DNA from: Welwitschia mirabilis
Lineage: Eukaryota > Gnetophyta > Gnetopsida > Welwitschiales
DNA: 24,470 nucleotides
Assembly: GCA_051453625.1 (NCBI GenBank)
Contig: JBOZIK010000001.1
Coordinates: forward strand, 203,532,592-203,557,061
Direction of reading: 5' to 3'
In this document: positions 10,777 through 20,700 of the stretch, one piece after another
Numbering within the stretch: position 1 is the first letter of the stretch
How the letters are laid out: each line of letters begins with the position of its first letter
Position numbers and translations under genes: made by a program
Notes under the pieces: generated by a model
Database searches by the model: none
What the model saw: the letters and a program-made list of their open reading frames with translations, nothing else
What the model was told of the DNA's origin: nothing

Positions 10777-11006
10777 AATAGAAAAATAGTTTATTTGGAT
10801 TAGACTCTTCAATTTTGGTTTCTTTATGAGATGTGAGAAGACTATCTTCTATTAGGTTTTATTGAATCTCTCTAACATGTTTATTATCCTCCTTTGTCTT
10901 AGTATTTATATCATCATCTTGTTTCATATCATCATTCTCCAAATTATTAAATTTATCACAAAGATCATAAAGAGAAATGTGATAATTCTCTTTATCATAA
11001 GTTAAA
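10777..11006 (-). pseudogene. Acidic coding remnant in the interior of the LTR pair, unknown product
   Basis: I do not recognise a family. About 76 minus-strand codons contain one stop, fewer than expected for this composition. The peptide includes ISLYDLCDKFNNLEND, then a very acidic stretch with DDMKQDDDINTKTKEDN, then a Lys/Glu-rich part with SHKETKIEESNPNK. It is hydrophilic, without membrane segments or zinc-binding clusters. Acidic low-complexity linkers are common in the Gag part of LTR elements and its place in the 5' half of the interior would fit, but this is only an inference. Upstream frames (11006-11700) contain further short open pieces joined by frameshifts. It is not a functional gene. 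Confidence 0.33.
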
Positions 11007-12092
11007 ATTTTTTTAGATTTTTCACATGAATTAATTCATTTCTTTGACATTTATTTTATAAGAGTAAATGGACATTAGGGATAAATCTAATATCTTTATA
11101 TCATCATATAATAAATTATTATCTTTATCATTTTTATTTAATTGATGAGTTCAATTATGATTATCTACATATTAGATATGTTCTATCAGATATTGATCAT
11201 CTAAATGTTCATCATAATTTAGATTGGTATCCAATATATTCATCTGGGGGTAGTAGCCTTTTTCTTCAATTGTTGTGAGTTGGATTTTTAGTTGGATGTT
11301 AATGAAAGTTTTTTTTCCGATTAAGGGCTTCTATGTCTTCTTCATGATTTACTTCCTTTTCTATATTGTAAGAAGTGGAATTTTCTTTAAATGAAGTTGA
11401 ATCACATCCACTTCTTATAGTAGTTTTCAATCTTTCTTTATGTTATTAGAGTTATGAATAGTTTAAGTGGTAAGTGATCCTTAAGTTATTTGCTCCCTAA
11501 CATGGTTTTTTAAAGGATGCCAATGAAATTTTCTAAGTTCTTATTTTAATTCTCTAAACTTTTGTTGGTATTTTATTACATGTTCTTCAATTTTTTTATT
11601 TCCTCTCTAAGGGAATCATTCTTCATGTTCTTGAGAGCTAATGTAGTAAACATAGAGGTAGAGGTAGAAGTAGATATTTTAGAGGCTTAAAAAAGAAAAA
11701 TATTAGGAGATAGGATTTAAAGAGGAATATGATTTAAATAAATTACTTTTAGAAATAGGTAAATTACTTTTAGAAATATGAAAAGTAGAATAAGCATATT
11801 CTTCTATTCTAGATTGAAATAAAGCTTACTCACCTTAAGTTCTTAAATTGAAATTCATTAACCCTTCTTTAATTACTTTACTAAGAAGTTACTTCTCCCA
11901 CTAGTGTTTTTTTTTGTATTACCATTCTCTTGTATATTCATAAAATATTAAAACAAACTTATTTATACCTAAGTAAAAAAAACTCCATTTTAGATTACAC
12001 AAAGTATATGAAGGAGGCTACATCAATAGTAGATGTAGTACTTACTTAGATTGCATGAAGTACAAAGTATAGATAAAGTTCATTAAAAATAA
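11007..12092 (-). other. Interior of the LTR pair, 5' part: broken frames only
   Basis: Short minus-strand open pieces occur, including a Lys/Glu-rich, possibly coiled-coil piece around 11550-11630, but frameshifts and stops separate them. No gag family block can be named. The bases just left of 12093 do not form a clear primer binding site, unlike those left of LTR copy 1. Confidence 0.35.
11739..11780. repeat. Direct 21-bp duplication
   Basis: Two adjacent 21-base units of TAAATTACTTTTAGAAATA plus two further bases, nearly identical. The low divergence suggests a duplication younger than the surrounding decay. Confidence 0.85.
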
Positions 12093-12902
12093 TGGTAATG
12101 TTCAAATTAAAAAAAAAAAACTAATAAAAATTTAAAAAGTAAGATAAACCAAGAAATTAAAATGTAAACTAATCTAATAAAAACAAAAACTATATGTACA
12201 CACTACACTTGTAAACATATTGAAATTAATTTGCTTACTTGAATAGTAAGAATTAACCTTCTACGATTCCTTGAACTCTATCTTAATAATTACATCAATT
12301 TGTTGGGATGAAAATCATGTGATCAATCTAATACTTTCTTCCAAAAGGTATTTTATCTTAGATACCTATAAATCTTAATAAAAATCACAAAAAAATACAT
12401 TGGCATATGGGAGTTAACCGAAATTTCATACTTTAGAGAGGAATTCTAGGTAAGAAGTTAGAAGATTACTTTAATCAAAAGAAAGAACTAAAATAGCTTA
12501 GAATGATAAATTAATGAAAATGCAATGATGCAATGAATGAACATAAGATAAAAAGATGAGATGCAATTTTAAATAAAAGCCCTAATCAAGTGCAACAACT
12601 TGTTGTCATTCAACTTGTTCCTCATAATCTATATCAATCACAAATAATTATCACTTAATTATAATAAACATAATCTATAAGAAAGATTAGAAAGTAATTA
12701 TTAAAAAAATACTTTAAACAATATCTAATTCATTAAAATGTCCACACCTTCTTACAAAGAAAAATCTCCTCAATAAAGGAGACACAACTCAGTACGAAGA
12801 GATCCCTTCTTTGCAAATAGGATGGATATCTTACTCAAAATGCTCCGATATCATAAGAAATTTCAATGCAACCAAGATAAAAAATGAAAAACCTAAGGAA
12901 GG

Positions 12903-12910
12903 TATTTATA
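12903..12910 (-). promoter_or_regulatory. TATA box of LTR copy 2
   Basis: The minus strand reads TATAAATA, flanked as in LTR copy 1 (7940-7947). Downstream bases are also conserved between the copies, including CTTATGAT and GCAT(C/T)GA-like stretches, consistent with the transcribed R region. Confidence 0.58.
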
Positions 12911-12978
12911 AGTTTGAATTAACTATTTAGATCACTAAGAAGTAGTAATGGATCAAGAGTAATTAGATCACTAATTTG

Positions 12979-13298
12979 TAATGTCTTCTTGGTGTAATAT
13001 CTTCTTGATGTAATATCTTCTTGAATATGTGGAATGTCTTCTAGATATAACATCTTCTTGATGTAATGATTTTTTAATATAACATCTTCTTGATGTAACA
13101 TCTTTCTTGATGTAACATCTTCTTAGGAATGTCTTCTTAATATAATATATTCTTGATGTAATGTTTTCTTAATTATGTAGAATGTCTCATTGGTGTAAAT
13201 GTTTCTTGTTGTAACTTATTCTTAATGTAATATCTTCTTGCTGTAATGTATTCTTGATGTAACATTTTCATGATCTAATGTCTTCTTTATTATGTGGA
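12979..13298. repeat. 16-bp tandem array in LTR copy 2, about 19 units
   Basis: Same unit as in copy 1 (ATGTCTTCTTGATGTA). Unit number and the order of variant units differ from copy 1, so the two arrays have gained or lost units independently since insertion. Confidence 0.9.
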
Positions 13299-13379
13299 AT
13301 TTGTTGTTATGAGATAACACTTGGCCTTTGGATATTAATGCCTTTTTCAATTAATGCTACCACCATGTATATTTAATGT

Positions 13380-13524
13380 CATCATTATGTCATTACTACA
13401 TGTCATTATCATATGTCATTATCACATGTTACTGTCACATGTCATTGTCACATGTCACTGTCACATGTCATTACCACACGATACTACCATATGTCATTGC
13501 CACATGTCACTATCACATATCTTC
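13380..13524. repeat. 13-bp tandem array in LTR copy 2, about 11 units
   Basis: Unit close to GTCACATGTCATT with core ACATGT; several near-identical adjacent units lie around 13430-13470. It corresponds to the array at 8511-8637. Confidence 0.9.
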
Positions 13525-13686
13525 CTCAAATTCTCCATACTTAATTCTTTTTAATTCAAATTATTATTAATTCTTTATGTTTCTATTTGACATAAAAAAT
13601 GGTTAATTATAGCATTAAAAATAGAAAAAGAACTTGAAAATACACTCTAAAGATAATGTTAATCATGGCTAATTTGGCTTGCAACA

Positions 13687-13870
13687 TCATACTACCTTCA
13701 AGGTCTAGTTTGTAGAATCGCTGAGCTGCTAGGCTAGTTTATCAAGGATTAGTATGTTCATGCAAATCTCATGCATGCACTACACTCCTCCTTTGTCATG
13801 TTTTTAACAATAGTAAATAATCATCATATTATTTCATACAAAGTTAACCTTTCATATCCATTACAAATTG
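13687..13870. other. Junction between LTR copy 2 and the copia element
   Basis: The last recognisable copia sequence fades near 13880. The bases from about 13690 to 13750 are noticeably richer in G and C than their surroundings. On the minus strand a purine-rich ACAAAGGAGGAG occurs near 13790 and AAGGTAGTATGA just before the LTR start. Either could be a worn polypurine tract: the first of the copia element, the second of the gypsy-like one. No copia 3' LTR follows, so this element is truncated or interrupted here. Confidence 0.4.
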
Positions 13871-13879
13871 CTCTACAAG

Positions 13880-14190
13880 AGTTATATCTATTGAGCATTA
13901 AAAGTACATTTTTCACACTTAATGGATACATTATTAAACATGAAAATGGGAGTGTTCTTTTCCTTAAGGATATCAAGAAATTGTGAAATACATATTTAGC
14001 TTTGATAGTTGAGAAGGCTGTGTCAATTTATCTTTTTGAGCCCTAACTCACTAGACAAGATCTTAGAAAATAAAAATAACCACTAGTGCTTTTTTAATTA
14101 TGCCTAGAACTAGCCCAATAAACATCATAAAAAGTAGATAAATCCATAGTTCAAGTTCTTTTTACATATCTCAAAATACATTTAACTATC
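13880..14190 (-). pseudogene. Copia RNase H domain remnant
   Basis: RNase H would degrade the RNA strand of the RNA:DNA hybrid during reverse transcription. On the minus strand I read YDVYWASS, a stop, KSTSGYFYFLRSCLVS, a stop, then GSKR, and FSTIKAKYVF. These match in order the family blocks with the D-x-D-[FWY] site, the STSG motif, LVSW-SKKQ and the LSTAEAEY motif. Two stops replace an Arg and the Trp after LVS, and the second Asp of the D-x-D site is Tyr. The sequence then fades after a worn PIF...N segment, so the last ~80 residues of the usual domain are missing or unrecognisable. It directly follows the reverse transcriptase remnant and is not functional. Confidence 0.85.
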
Positions 14191-15120
14191 TTAAGATGAG
14201 ATTCTTTGGGTTTGGATTAATACTTGAACATAATTCTATTAAAAATCTATTGTCTAATCTACTTGAAATTAAGTAGAGAAGAATTCTAATCATTCTTCTA
14301 TAAAATTTAGTATTAATATTAGTTTTACTTTCATCTACATCAATTTTGTCATTTGTTCCCATGGGAGTTGATGATGATTTATAGTTCTTTATATCATACT
14401 TTTTCATAAGTTCTCTTGAAAATTTTCTTGGGGTAAAAATGCACTATCTTTTCTTTACTTTATTTATGAACCAAGAAAAATTTTTACTTACCTAGATGGC
14501 ACATTTCAAAATGATTAATTACAAGTTCAGCAAACCCATAAGCATTAAGTCCATAATTGCTTCAAATATAATATCATTAATATAAGTTTATTCAAGTAAG
14601 AAGTCTGAATTAATCTTTTTAACAAATGCAGTTTTATCTTTAAGACCCCTAATAAAATCACACTCTAATAAAAAAGAACTAATTTTTTCATAACATGCTC
14701 TTGTTGCTTTTTTATGTCCATAGAGTTTCTTTTTAATCTTTAAACATGGTAATAATATTTAAGGTCTTTAAGACCAAGGGGTTATTATACATATACAAGT
14801 ACATTTAATATACATTTAAGAAATACTTTTCACATTTGATAAATGTTAAAAATATAAAAATAAGATAAATAAAAAAAGTGAATTAATTATAATATAGTAA
14901 CTACTATAAAAATTAAATTAAAATCAATACCTTCTTTTTGAGTGTAACCCTATTTCATTAACCTTACTGTGTTTCTTACTACTTGAGAGTTTTCATTCAA
15001 TTCATTTTGGAAGATTCATTTGGTACTAATGATATTATGATTAGTTGTCTTAGGAACAAAATTCTAAAATTTACTCTTATTGGACTAGTAAAATTCTTCT
15101 TATATGGCATTAACCCAATA
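14186..15120 (-). pseudogene. Copia reverse transcriptase remnant
   Basis: It would copy the element RNA into DNA inside cytoplasmic particles. The N-terminal part (about 15110-14920) is clear: FVPKTTNHNIISTK, a stop, then NSQVVRN and GYTQKEGIDF, matching the start of RVT_2. The middle (14890-14700) is frameshifted, with weak traces of the LYGLKQ block. Near 14690-14560 LECDFIRG and KTAFVKK are readable, followed by the active site as YIND instead of YVDD. Then FAEL and KFFL blocks appear in another frame. The C-terminal block (14407-14186) is intact for 73 codons and carries STPMGTNDKIDVDE and the worn SxxYR-IxxLLYLxxSRxD motif. At least three frame changes and several stops rule out activity; the call as copia is secure. 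Confidence 0.92.
14573..14584 (-). other. Reverse transcriptase active-site box, altered to YIND
   Basis: The minus strand codes Tyr-Ile-Asn-Asp, followed by IIFEA, where copia elements have YVDD followed by IIFGA. The first catalytic Asp is Asn through a single G-to-A change (GAT to AAT). The neighbouring residues leave no doubt about the alignment. Confidence 0.85.
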
Positions 15121-15379
15121 TTCATCTTTTTAAGCTTCTCCAAAAGACTCAGGTTTAAAGGTAGAGATAAAGCAAACATTTGTATAACTTAAAGTTTTTA
15201 CCTTTATCTTATTAAATACACATCCAATTATAAATGAAACAGAAAGACCTTTTAAATAATCATTTATTTAGAAGTAGATGTTTCTTTGTGAGATAAAAAA
15301 GACAAAGAAGTATTGGTTTAACCATTTGATTGAATTCTTTTAAGAATTAACTCTACTCCATTATATTTAGTTTTACTTT

Positions 15380-16135
15380 TATGATTACTTTCATCAATTT
15401 AAAAATGTACATATTTCTTAACTCTACTTGAATTCTGGTTGACTACTTAATACCAAGAAAAAAACATTTTGAAGATTTTGAATCAAACTTCTTTATTATA
15501 TCCTTACTCTTCAAAATATAGCATTTACCATAAAATAGTTTAAAATATGATATGTTAGGCCTCTTTTCATTCAACATAATATAAAAAGTTTTAGTTGTAC
15601 CAGGTCTATGAAAAAATTAGTTCAATATGTAGTAATCATTATTGAGAGTTTCAATCCAAAATCTCCTAACTATGTTCTTTTTTTAAAGCATTTTCATAGT
15701 CATCTCTTGAAGCACTCTATTCTTTCTTATAATAATACCATTTTGTTGTGGTATTCTTGGGGCATAAAATTCATGATTTATACCTTTATTCTCATACCAT
15801 TCATCAAATTATTTATTTTTAAACTCTTCTCCATGATTAATTCTAATATTTTTAATATTGTAGTTAGTTTTATTTCTAGTCTCTTACACAAGATTTTAAA
15901 TTTTTTAAAAGCTTCATCTTTATGTGTTAGAAATAGAGCCGATCTCCAAGACTTTATACATCAATAGGACTTATAAAATCAAGATGAATTAAATCAAAAG
16001 AGCATTAAGAGGAAACATGATAAACTTTAGTGAAATGTTTCTAATTTGTTTTTTCCATTGATAAGTTCTATAAAAATCTCCTTCTACTTTGCTTAGAATA
16101 GGAATATCCTTAATAATACTTTAATTAGAAATGTT
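15380..16135 (-). pseudogene. Copia integrase remnant
   Basis: Integrase inserts the element DNA into the chromosome. Starting near 16135 the minus strand has KDIP, then FYRTYQWKKQIRN where the zinc finger normally has CxxC before the GKQ segment. Next come THKDEAFKKF, IRINHGEEFKNK, YAPRIPQQNGIIIRKN and LQEM, and at 15590-15440 KRPNISYFKL and FDSKSSKCFFLG. The order and spacing match the copia integrase core and its C-terminal GKF/FLGY region. The second catalytic Asp (RxDHGGEF block) is Asn and the catalytic Glu (NGxxERKN block) is Ile. Both Cys of the finger are also changed. Plus-strand open frames in this interval are shadows. Confidence 0.92.
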
Positions 16136-16139
16136 GTAA

Positions 16140-19100
16140 AAATTCTTATAATTAACATGTTACATTCAGATTTTTCCAAAGTTTAGAAAACCTTATAGTT
16201 AATTAGATAGTTAATTAAACATTAGAAATATAATAATAATAATAAATAAGTCTAGTTTATAATTGTTTAAAAAATAATGATATTTGTACTAATAGAAATA
16301 GCTAAACTAAGTGTATGAATGGATATTTATTTTATAAATTTATGAAGATATTAACATATAGTTATTACTTTTAGAAATAAATTAGGGATTGAGTTAATTA
16401 AAAAATTTACCATTAGTTGTGTATGTTTTCTATTCTTGTAATTTGAAATTGTAATACTTAACTTATTTGGGAGATTAATTAGAATCTTTAGGTAAATTTC
16501 TTTTAGTTGTATCTTATTCATGTAATAGTAATTATATGTGATCTAAAGTATTTGCACATGTTATTTATCTCATGTAGTTAAATTTATTTATCAGATATTG
16601 TTATATTATTGTTTACAACTAGTGGTCAGACTTGGAAAGGATGGCTTGTGAAAACCTAAACTGTTTGTAAAACTTAATTCTTATTGTTAGTTCTACTACT
16701 AATCTTTTGTTATAAATAATTATGTGCCCCAATTATTAGAGTCATAGATACATATATTATAAATTATGATCATGTGAATCTTGGATACAACTAGGAGAGA
16801 TTTAGAGTTTTAGCTAAGAATAGGTGTGATCCCTAAATCCCCCTCTTATAAGTACTTGTATAATTTTAATCTTATATTTTCATGGTTTTATTTTTGTATG
16901 AATTATCATGCTTACTTAGAAAAACTAAATAATTATAAATATTTTATTAACTATCTTCTTAATCTTGGAGTTTCTAAGTCTTACCATTATGTTATGATTC
17001 TTGTAATCTTACCTATCTTATTAATCTTATTTGGATAAATCCTTGCTATAGACTTGTTGTAAGCTATCTGTGGATGACCTATGTTGTTATTGACCATGAC
17101 TTAATGTTAAATAAGAAAACTAAATTTGGCTAGGACAACTAGTTGTTAAAACCTTAGAAAGTGATACTCTCTACTGTGAGTCTCATGGTCATGGGACTAA
17201 ACCTCCAAGAATAAAACGTAAAAAAAATGCATGCAAAATTATGATAATTTTATCCCTCTTAGTTATGTGCAATAGGATTACTTAAATATGTTGTGGATTA
17301 ATAGTAAAGAAGATAATACTAATTGGTGAGAAGTATTGGTCATGTTTTCTTCATGATTTAGCCCTTTACCTTGTTTGGAAAACCTCTTTTCTACCTACTC
17401 CTTGTCCTGGGCCATACTAGGAACTATGATGAAATTTAGTTCTCACACATCTATGCATGTCTAAGAATTATTGCAAGAGAAAATGCAAAAATGAATTGAT
17501 GGTTGCATGTAGCTAGGTTTCATTTACATATTTTTTTGATTATTGCATGAGTAGAGTTGTAAAAAGGCCATGTGTATGTCCTTGATGGTGAATCATGTTG
17601 TTGAAGTTTTATATTTAAACTTATACTTGAGAATGGAATAGTATTTTTATAATTTACACATATAATGTGTCAATTTGGTCTTATGAGAAAATTGATTATT
17701 AGATATTTTTCTTCTTTTAGAACTATTTGAAGATTCATATTTTAATGGACATTGATATCTCACTAAAAGAGATTATTTAAGAGCATGATTATGTTTATAC
17801 TTTATGATGATGAATCATAACTTAAGTTGTGAGTTTAATAAGTTTAATAAATTATGAACTAAACTTAACTTATCAATGCTTTATAGGAAATATTTTTAAC
17901 TTTATTGATAGCTTAATGATTAAGTCATCAAATTTTTTAAAAATAAGTCATGAGTTCAAGTCCCTCCTTAGTAATGAAAATTAAATTTTTATTCATGTAA
18001 TTTTCAAAAGTAAAACCTCTAGTCAACACATTAATAATTTATTCTAATAAATAGTTATAAAACCTCCATTAAAGAATTAAATTAAGGCTTCTTCTATTTG
18101 GGCTCACTGATATTACATAATCATTATTCTAAGCTTCTCTATCACATGCTTAATAGGAGGTCTTTTAATTATTATTTTAATTATCCCTTCTTATCCATGA
18201 AAATTATTTCTTAACAAATTCATGAGATACATCTATAATCTATTCACCTAGCTCTTATTGACCAATCAAAGTTGCATATTAAGTAAACAAAATATAGAAA
18301 ATTTATGTTAAGATTTTAATTTAGAAATCTTAAGGAACCATTGATATTCTCTAGTTAACTCTCCATTTTTTTATTCATAGTGGTCTTTTATTTCTAGTTT
18401 ATAATGTTTCCTTCCTCATTCATCATAGCTCCAACACTTTTTTTCATCTCCAATGCCTTACATTCCTAGGTCTTCAAAATACTACTTAGATTAAGTGCCT
18501 TCTCATCTTATTTCTTTAACATGTCTTACATCAATTTTGCTATGCACTTCCCTAATAAGTACTCCTTTTCTGGTGCTTCAGGATGACCTTTTAATCTCCT
18601 ATTCTAGATGAAGTACTCATGAAGTTTTGCAACCATAAACTTAATCCAATGACAAAAATGTGCTCTTGTTTTTATTCATCTTCCTTTCCTTTCTTAATAT
18701 GCTACATGCTTTCTTAAAAAATATCTAGCTAAACATTATAAGAATAACTATTGTACATTTATTTTAAGAACTATAAGTTTTTCTCTAAATGACATTTGGA
18801 GTTAGACAAGCTAGAAACATACTAAATTTAATCTTAGCTCAATGCCAACACTAGTATACCTTTTCAGCTAGATGTGCGACACTCTTTTGTAAATGAAGGA
18901 TTTTACAAATGCCAAATCCTCCTTTTTTCTTGTCTACTTTAATCTCTTGTTCTCCACATATTTAATCTATGAATACATATCTTCCTACTTATTTATGTTG
19001 TGATAACATCCAATCCTAATGCATGCCCTTTTTCCTTCCTTAAAAAAATAAAATTTCAAATTACAATGCTTTTTGGAAACCTCAACAAGTAAGAAAACTT

Positions 19101-19640
19101 AATCTCTTTAAACATCAACATTTAGTTGCAAGTCTAAATAGAACCTTGGAAGAACCCATAATATTAATGCAAATTAAAAGGGAAATGAGATTTCAAAGAA
19201 AATAATGATTCAAAGCAATGAATCTGTCCTATTATAGTTCTTACTAATGCCACTTATGATAAAATCTTATAAGAGTAGAACTATTTTACACAAAACATAA
19301 TTATTAAGTATCTTTATAGCTTGAGTGGTTACTAAGAGATGATTAAGAAGCTTGTTGGAAGGTGCTAGTTTCACTTATCACTAATGACTTTTTATGGAAA
19401 CCATCATATACCCCTTAGAAAAATAAAGGTAATTACATAATAATAACCTTATGAATACTGCTAACCCATTAAATATGCTAACATTAAAAACTTTATCTAA
19501 AATAAGGATGGTCTAATTATAATTATGAAATTTGATTAATTGAATATGTTCATTGAGCTACTAATCTAAATCTATATAGTAAATATAGATAAGAACTTTT
19601 AAGTTCTATTTTCAAGATTATTACATTATGTTTATTTACC
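16140..19640. other. About 3.5 kb of unidentified DNA splitting the copia pre-integrase domain
   Basis: In intact copia elements the HxxLGH motif and the following CxxC are some 25-30 codons apart. Here they are about 3.6 kb apart, so this DNA must be a secondary insertion. I see no LTR pair, no transposase or reverse transcriptase motif and no clear terminal inverted repeats. It contains a SINE-like promoter near 17909-17963. A pyrimidine-rich AAATCCCCCTCTTA at 16836-16850 is reminiscent of the U5 end of some LTRs, but no primer binding site follows. A 70-codon plus-strand open frame at 16826-17038 is hydrophobic and unlike any known protein. Edges are approximate. Confidence 0.6.
17909..17963 (+). 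mobile_element. tRNA-like Pol III promoter, probable SINE head
   Basis: Box A-like TAGCTTAATGAT (17909-17920) matches TRGYNNARNNGG at ten of twelve positions. Box B-like AGTTCAAGTCC (17953-17963) matches GGTTCRANNCC at ten of eleven. They are 32 bases apart, and the phrases AAGTCATC and GTCATGAGTTC between and around them are typical of plant tRNA-derived SINEs. No cloverleaf can be drawn, so it is not a tRNA gene. The 3' end is not delimited. Confidence 0.48.
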
Positions 19641-19790
19641 TTTATAAGAAATTAGCATAAAATTTTAGACATTACATAACATGTCCTAGACATTTATGCT
19701 ACATCATACTTTCTTTAGAAGTAATAGAAGATAAACATTTAATACTCATCAATTTCCTAATGGAATAAACATTGTCATCCCTATCGCTAA
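19640..19790 (-). pseudogene. Copia GAG-pre-integrase remnant (N-terminal zinc finger of integrase)
   Basis: The minus strand reads DNVYSIRK, then KESMM, a stop at the position of the usual Trp, and HKCLGHVM. This corresponds to the NVY-D and LWHRRLGH blocks that begin the HHCC zinc finger of copia integrase. Both His are retained (the first at 19696-19698). The rest of the finger is found only at about 16130, across the inserted block. A frameshift separates this part from the upstream SISQICDKG segment. Confidence 0.85.
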
Positions 19791-19809
19791 ATAATAAAAA
19801 CCTTTCATT

Positions 19810-20110
19810 TTATCTAAAACATGAAAATTAAAATCACAAATAAAGCACACATACCTTTATCACAAATTTGGCTAATGCTAAGGTGAGTACGCTTGAGTAC
19901 GTTAACATAGAGAACATTATAAATAGTTGGAAAGTCTTTTTCACCTATAATATCAATACCTTTTATCATAGCTTTTTCATTAGCTCTAAATGTTAAATCC
20001 CCTCCATCATATTTGTCCATATTTATGAATCTAATTATGTCTTCTTTTATGAGCCTTGAACAACCACTATCAATATAGTAATTTACATGATTCAGTGGCT
20101 ATTAATGCAG
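19810..20110 (-). pseudogene. Copia aspartic protease remnant
   Basis: The retroviral-type aspartic protease would cut the polyprotein into its mature parts and acts as a dimer. The minus strand reads YYIDSGCSRLIKED, with the active-site Asp-Ser-Gly at 20071-20063. It continues MDKYDGGDLTFRAN, IKGIDIIG, YVNVLKRTHLSISQICDKG, all matching the copia protease and its C-terminal flank. The H after the CSR segment and the G of the family FGDN block are changed. This is the least interrupted part of the element: about 80 codons from 20080 without a stop. It follows the long Gag extension and precedes the pre-integrase finger. Because neighbouring parts are broken it cannot be expressed as in a live element. 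Confidence 0.9.
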
Positions 20111-20199
20111 AATGAATATAAAGACTTCTATGTGCTTTTCCATTATTTCGTATAATATTAAAGTTAGATATTTTATTAATAAATTGATAGCCAAATAAA

Positions 20200-20700
20200 G
20201 TTATAAATCTAGAGAATACATTACTAAAGTGATAATTTTAGTATGATGAAACCTATTACAAAAATAATAAATGAGATATTTCTTACTCTTTTTACTAAAA
20301 TTATTATTTAAAGAATAAGGTTGAGCATCACTTGATTTGATGTTTGGATAAAGTACAACTTTACTGTTAGATACATACGAAGCTTTTCTTAACGAGGAAG
20401 GCATAAAAAATGAAGATAGAAGTGTAAACTATCCTATCCACTTTTATTATTTGGTGCTTTTTATTTGAAAATCATTATCTCTAATAACTTGTTACATGTG
20501 AAAATCTTCATGATAATTTTATTCAATTCATTAACTTTTGAAAGTATACACTCACATTCCTTTTTTATTGATTTTGTAAGATCTTAAAGATATTGAATTT
20601 CTTAATTCAAATGTGCCTTTTAATCTCTTAAGGTATTCTTTATAATGTTTAAATTAGATGTTAATTACCTCTTTTCTTATTTATATTAGATCATGATTTT
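20200..20700 (-). pseudogene. Gag C-terminal extension of the copia element
   Basis: On the minus strand a coiled-coil-like stretch with KECECILSKVNELNKI (around 20565) is followed by a worn version of the family block that includes FTxGxxNLxxLLGxQ (here FTCNKLLEIMIFK) and a SGxG-type motif. Then comes KASYVSNSKVV and a second zinc-knuckle-like YYFCNRFHHTKI (about 20245-20280), with its first Cys replaced by Tyr. This long linker between the first knuckle and the protease is characteristic of SIRE/Maximus-like copia elements. Several stops interrupt it. The open frame at 20201-20404 is part of it. Confidence 0.78.

Larger units (their letters stand above)
12093..13686 (-). mobile_element. LTR copy 2 (~1.59 kb), partner of 7206-8798
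   Basis: It has the same block order as LTR copy 1 with an offset of about 4.89-4.96 kb and almost the same length. In minus-strand sense it begins TGTTGCAAGCC at 13686. Its left end (TGGTAATGTTCAAATT on the plus strand) matches the end of copy 1 only loosely, so that edge is approximate. If it is the 5' LTR of the interior 8799-12092, its primer binding site has been lost. A purine-rich AAGGTAGTATGA lies just upstream of its start, which would instead fit a 3' LTR. No matching target-site duplication is visible (TCATA to the right, CCAAT left of copy 1). Confidence 0.68.

Noticed and set aside
13771-13986. Plus-strand open frame of 71 codons
   Set aside because: It lies partly antisense to the RNase H remnant and has no family resemblance.
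15608-15967. 119-codon plus-strand open frame
   Set aside because: It lies antisense to the copia integrase core, whose motifs are clear on the minus strand.
16836-16850. AAATCCCCCTCTTA, like the pyrimidine tract near some LTR ends
   Set aside because: No primer binding site or TG/CA boundary follows and no second copy exists in the window.
18350-18680. Lys/Glu-rich minus-strand stretch that looked faintly like a LINE or plant-mobile-domain protein
   Set aside because: About seven stops in 110 codons is close to chance for this composition and no motif could be named.
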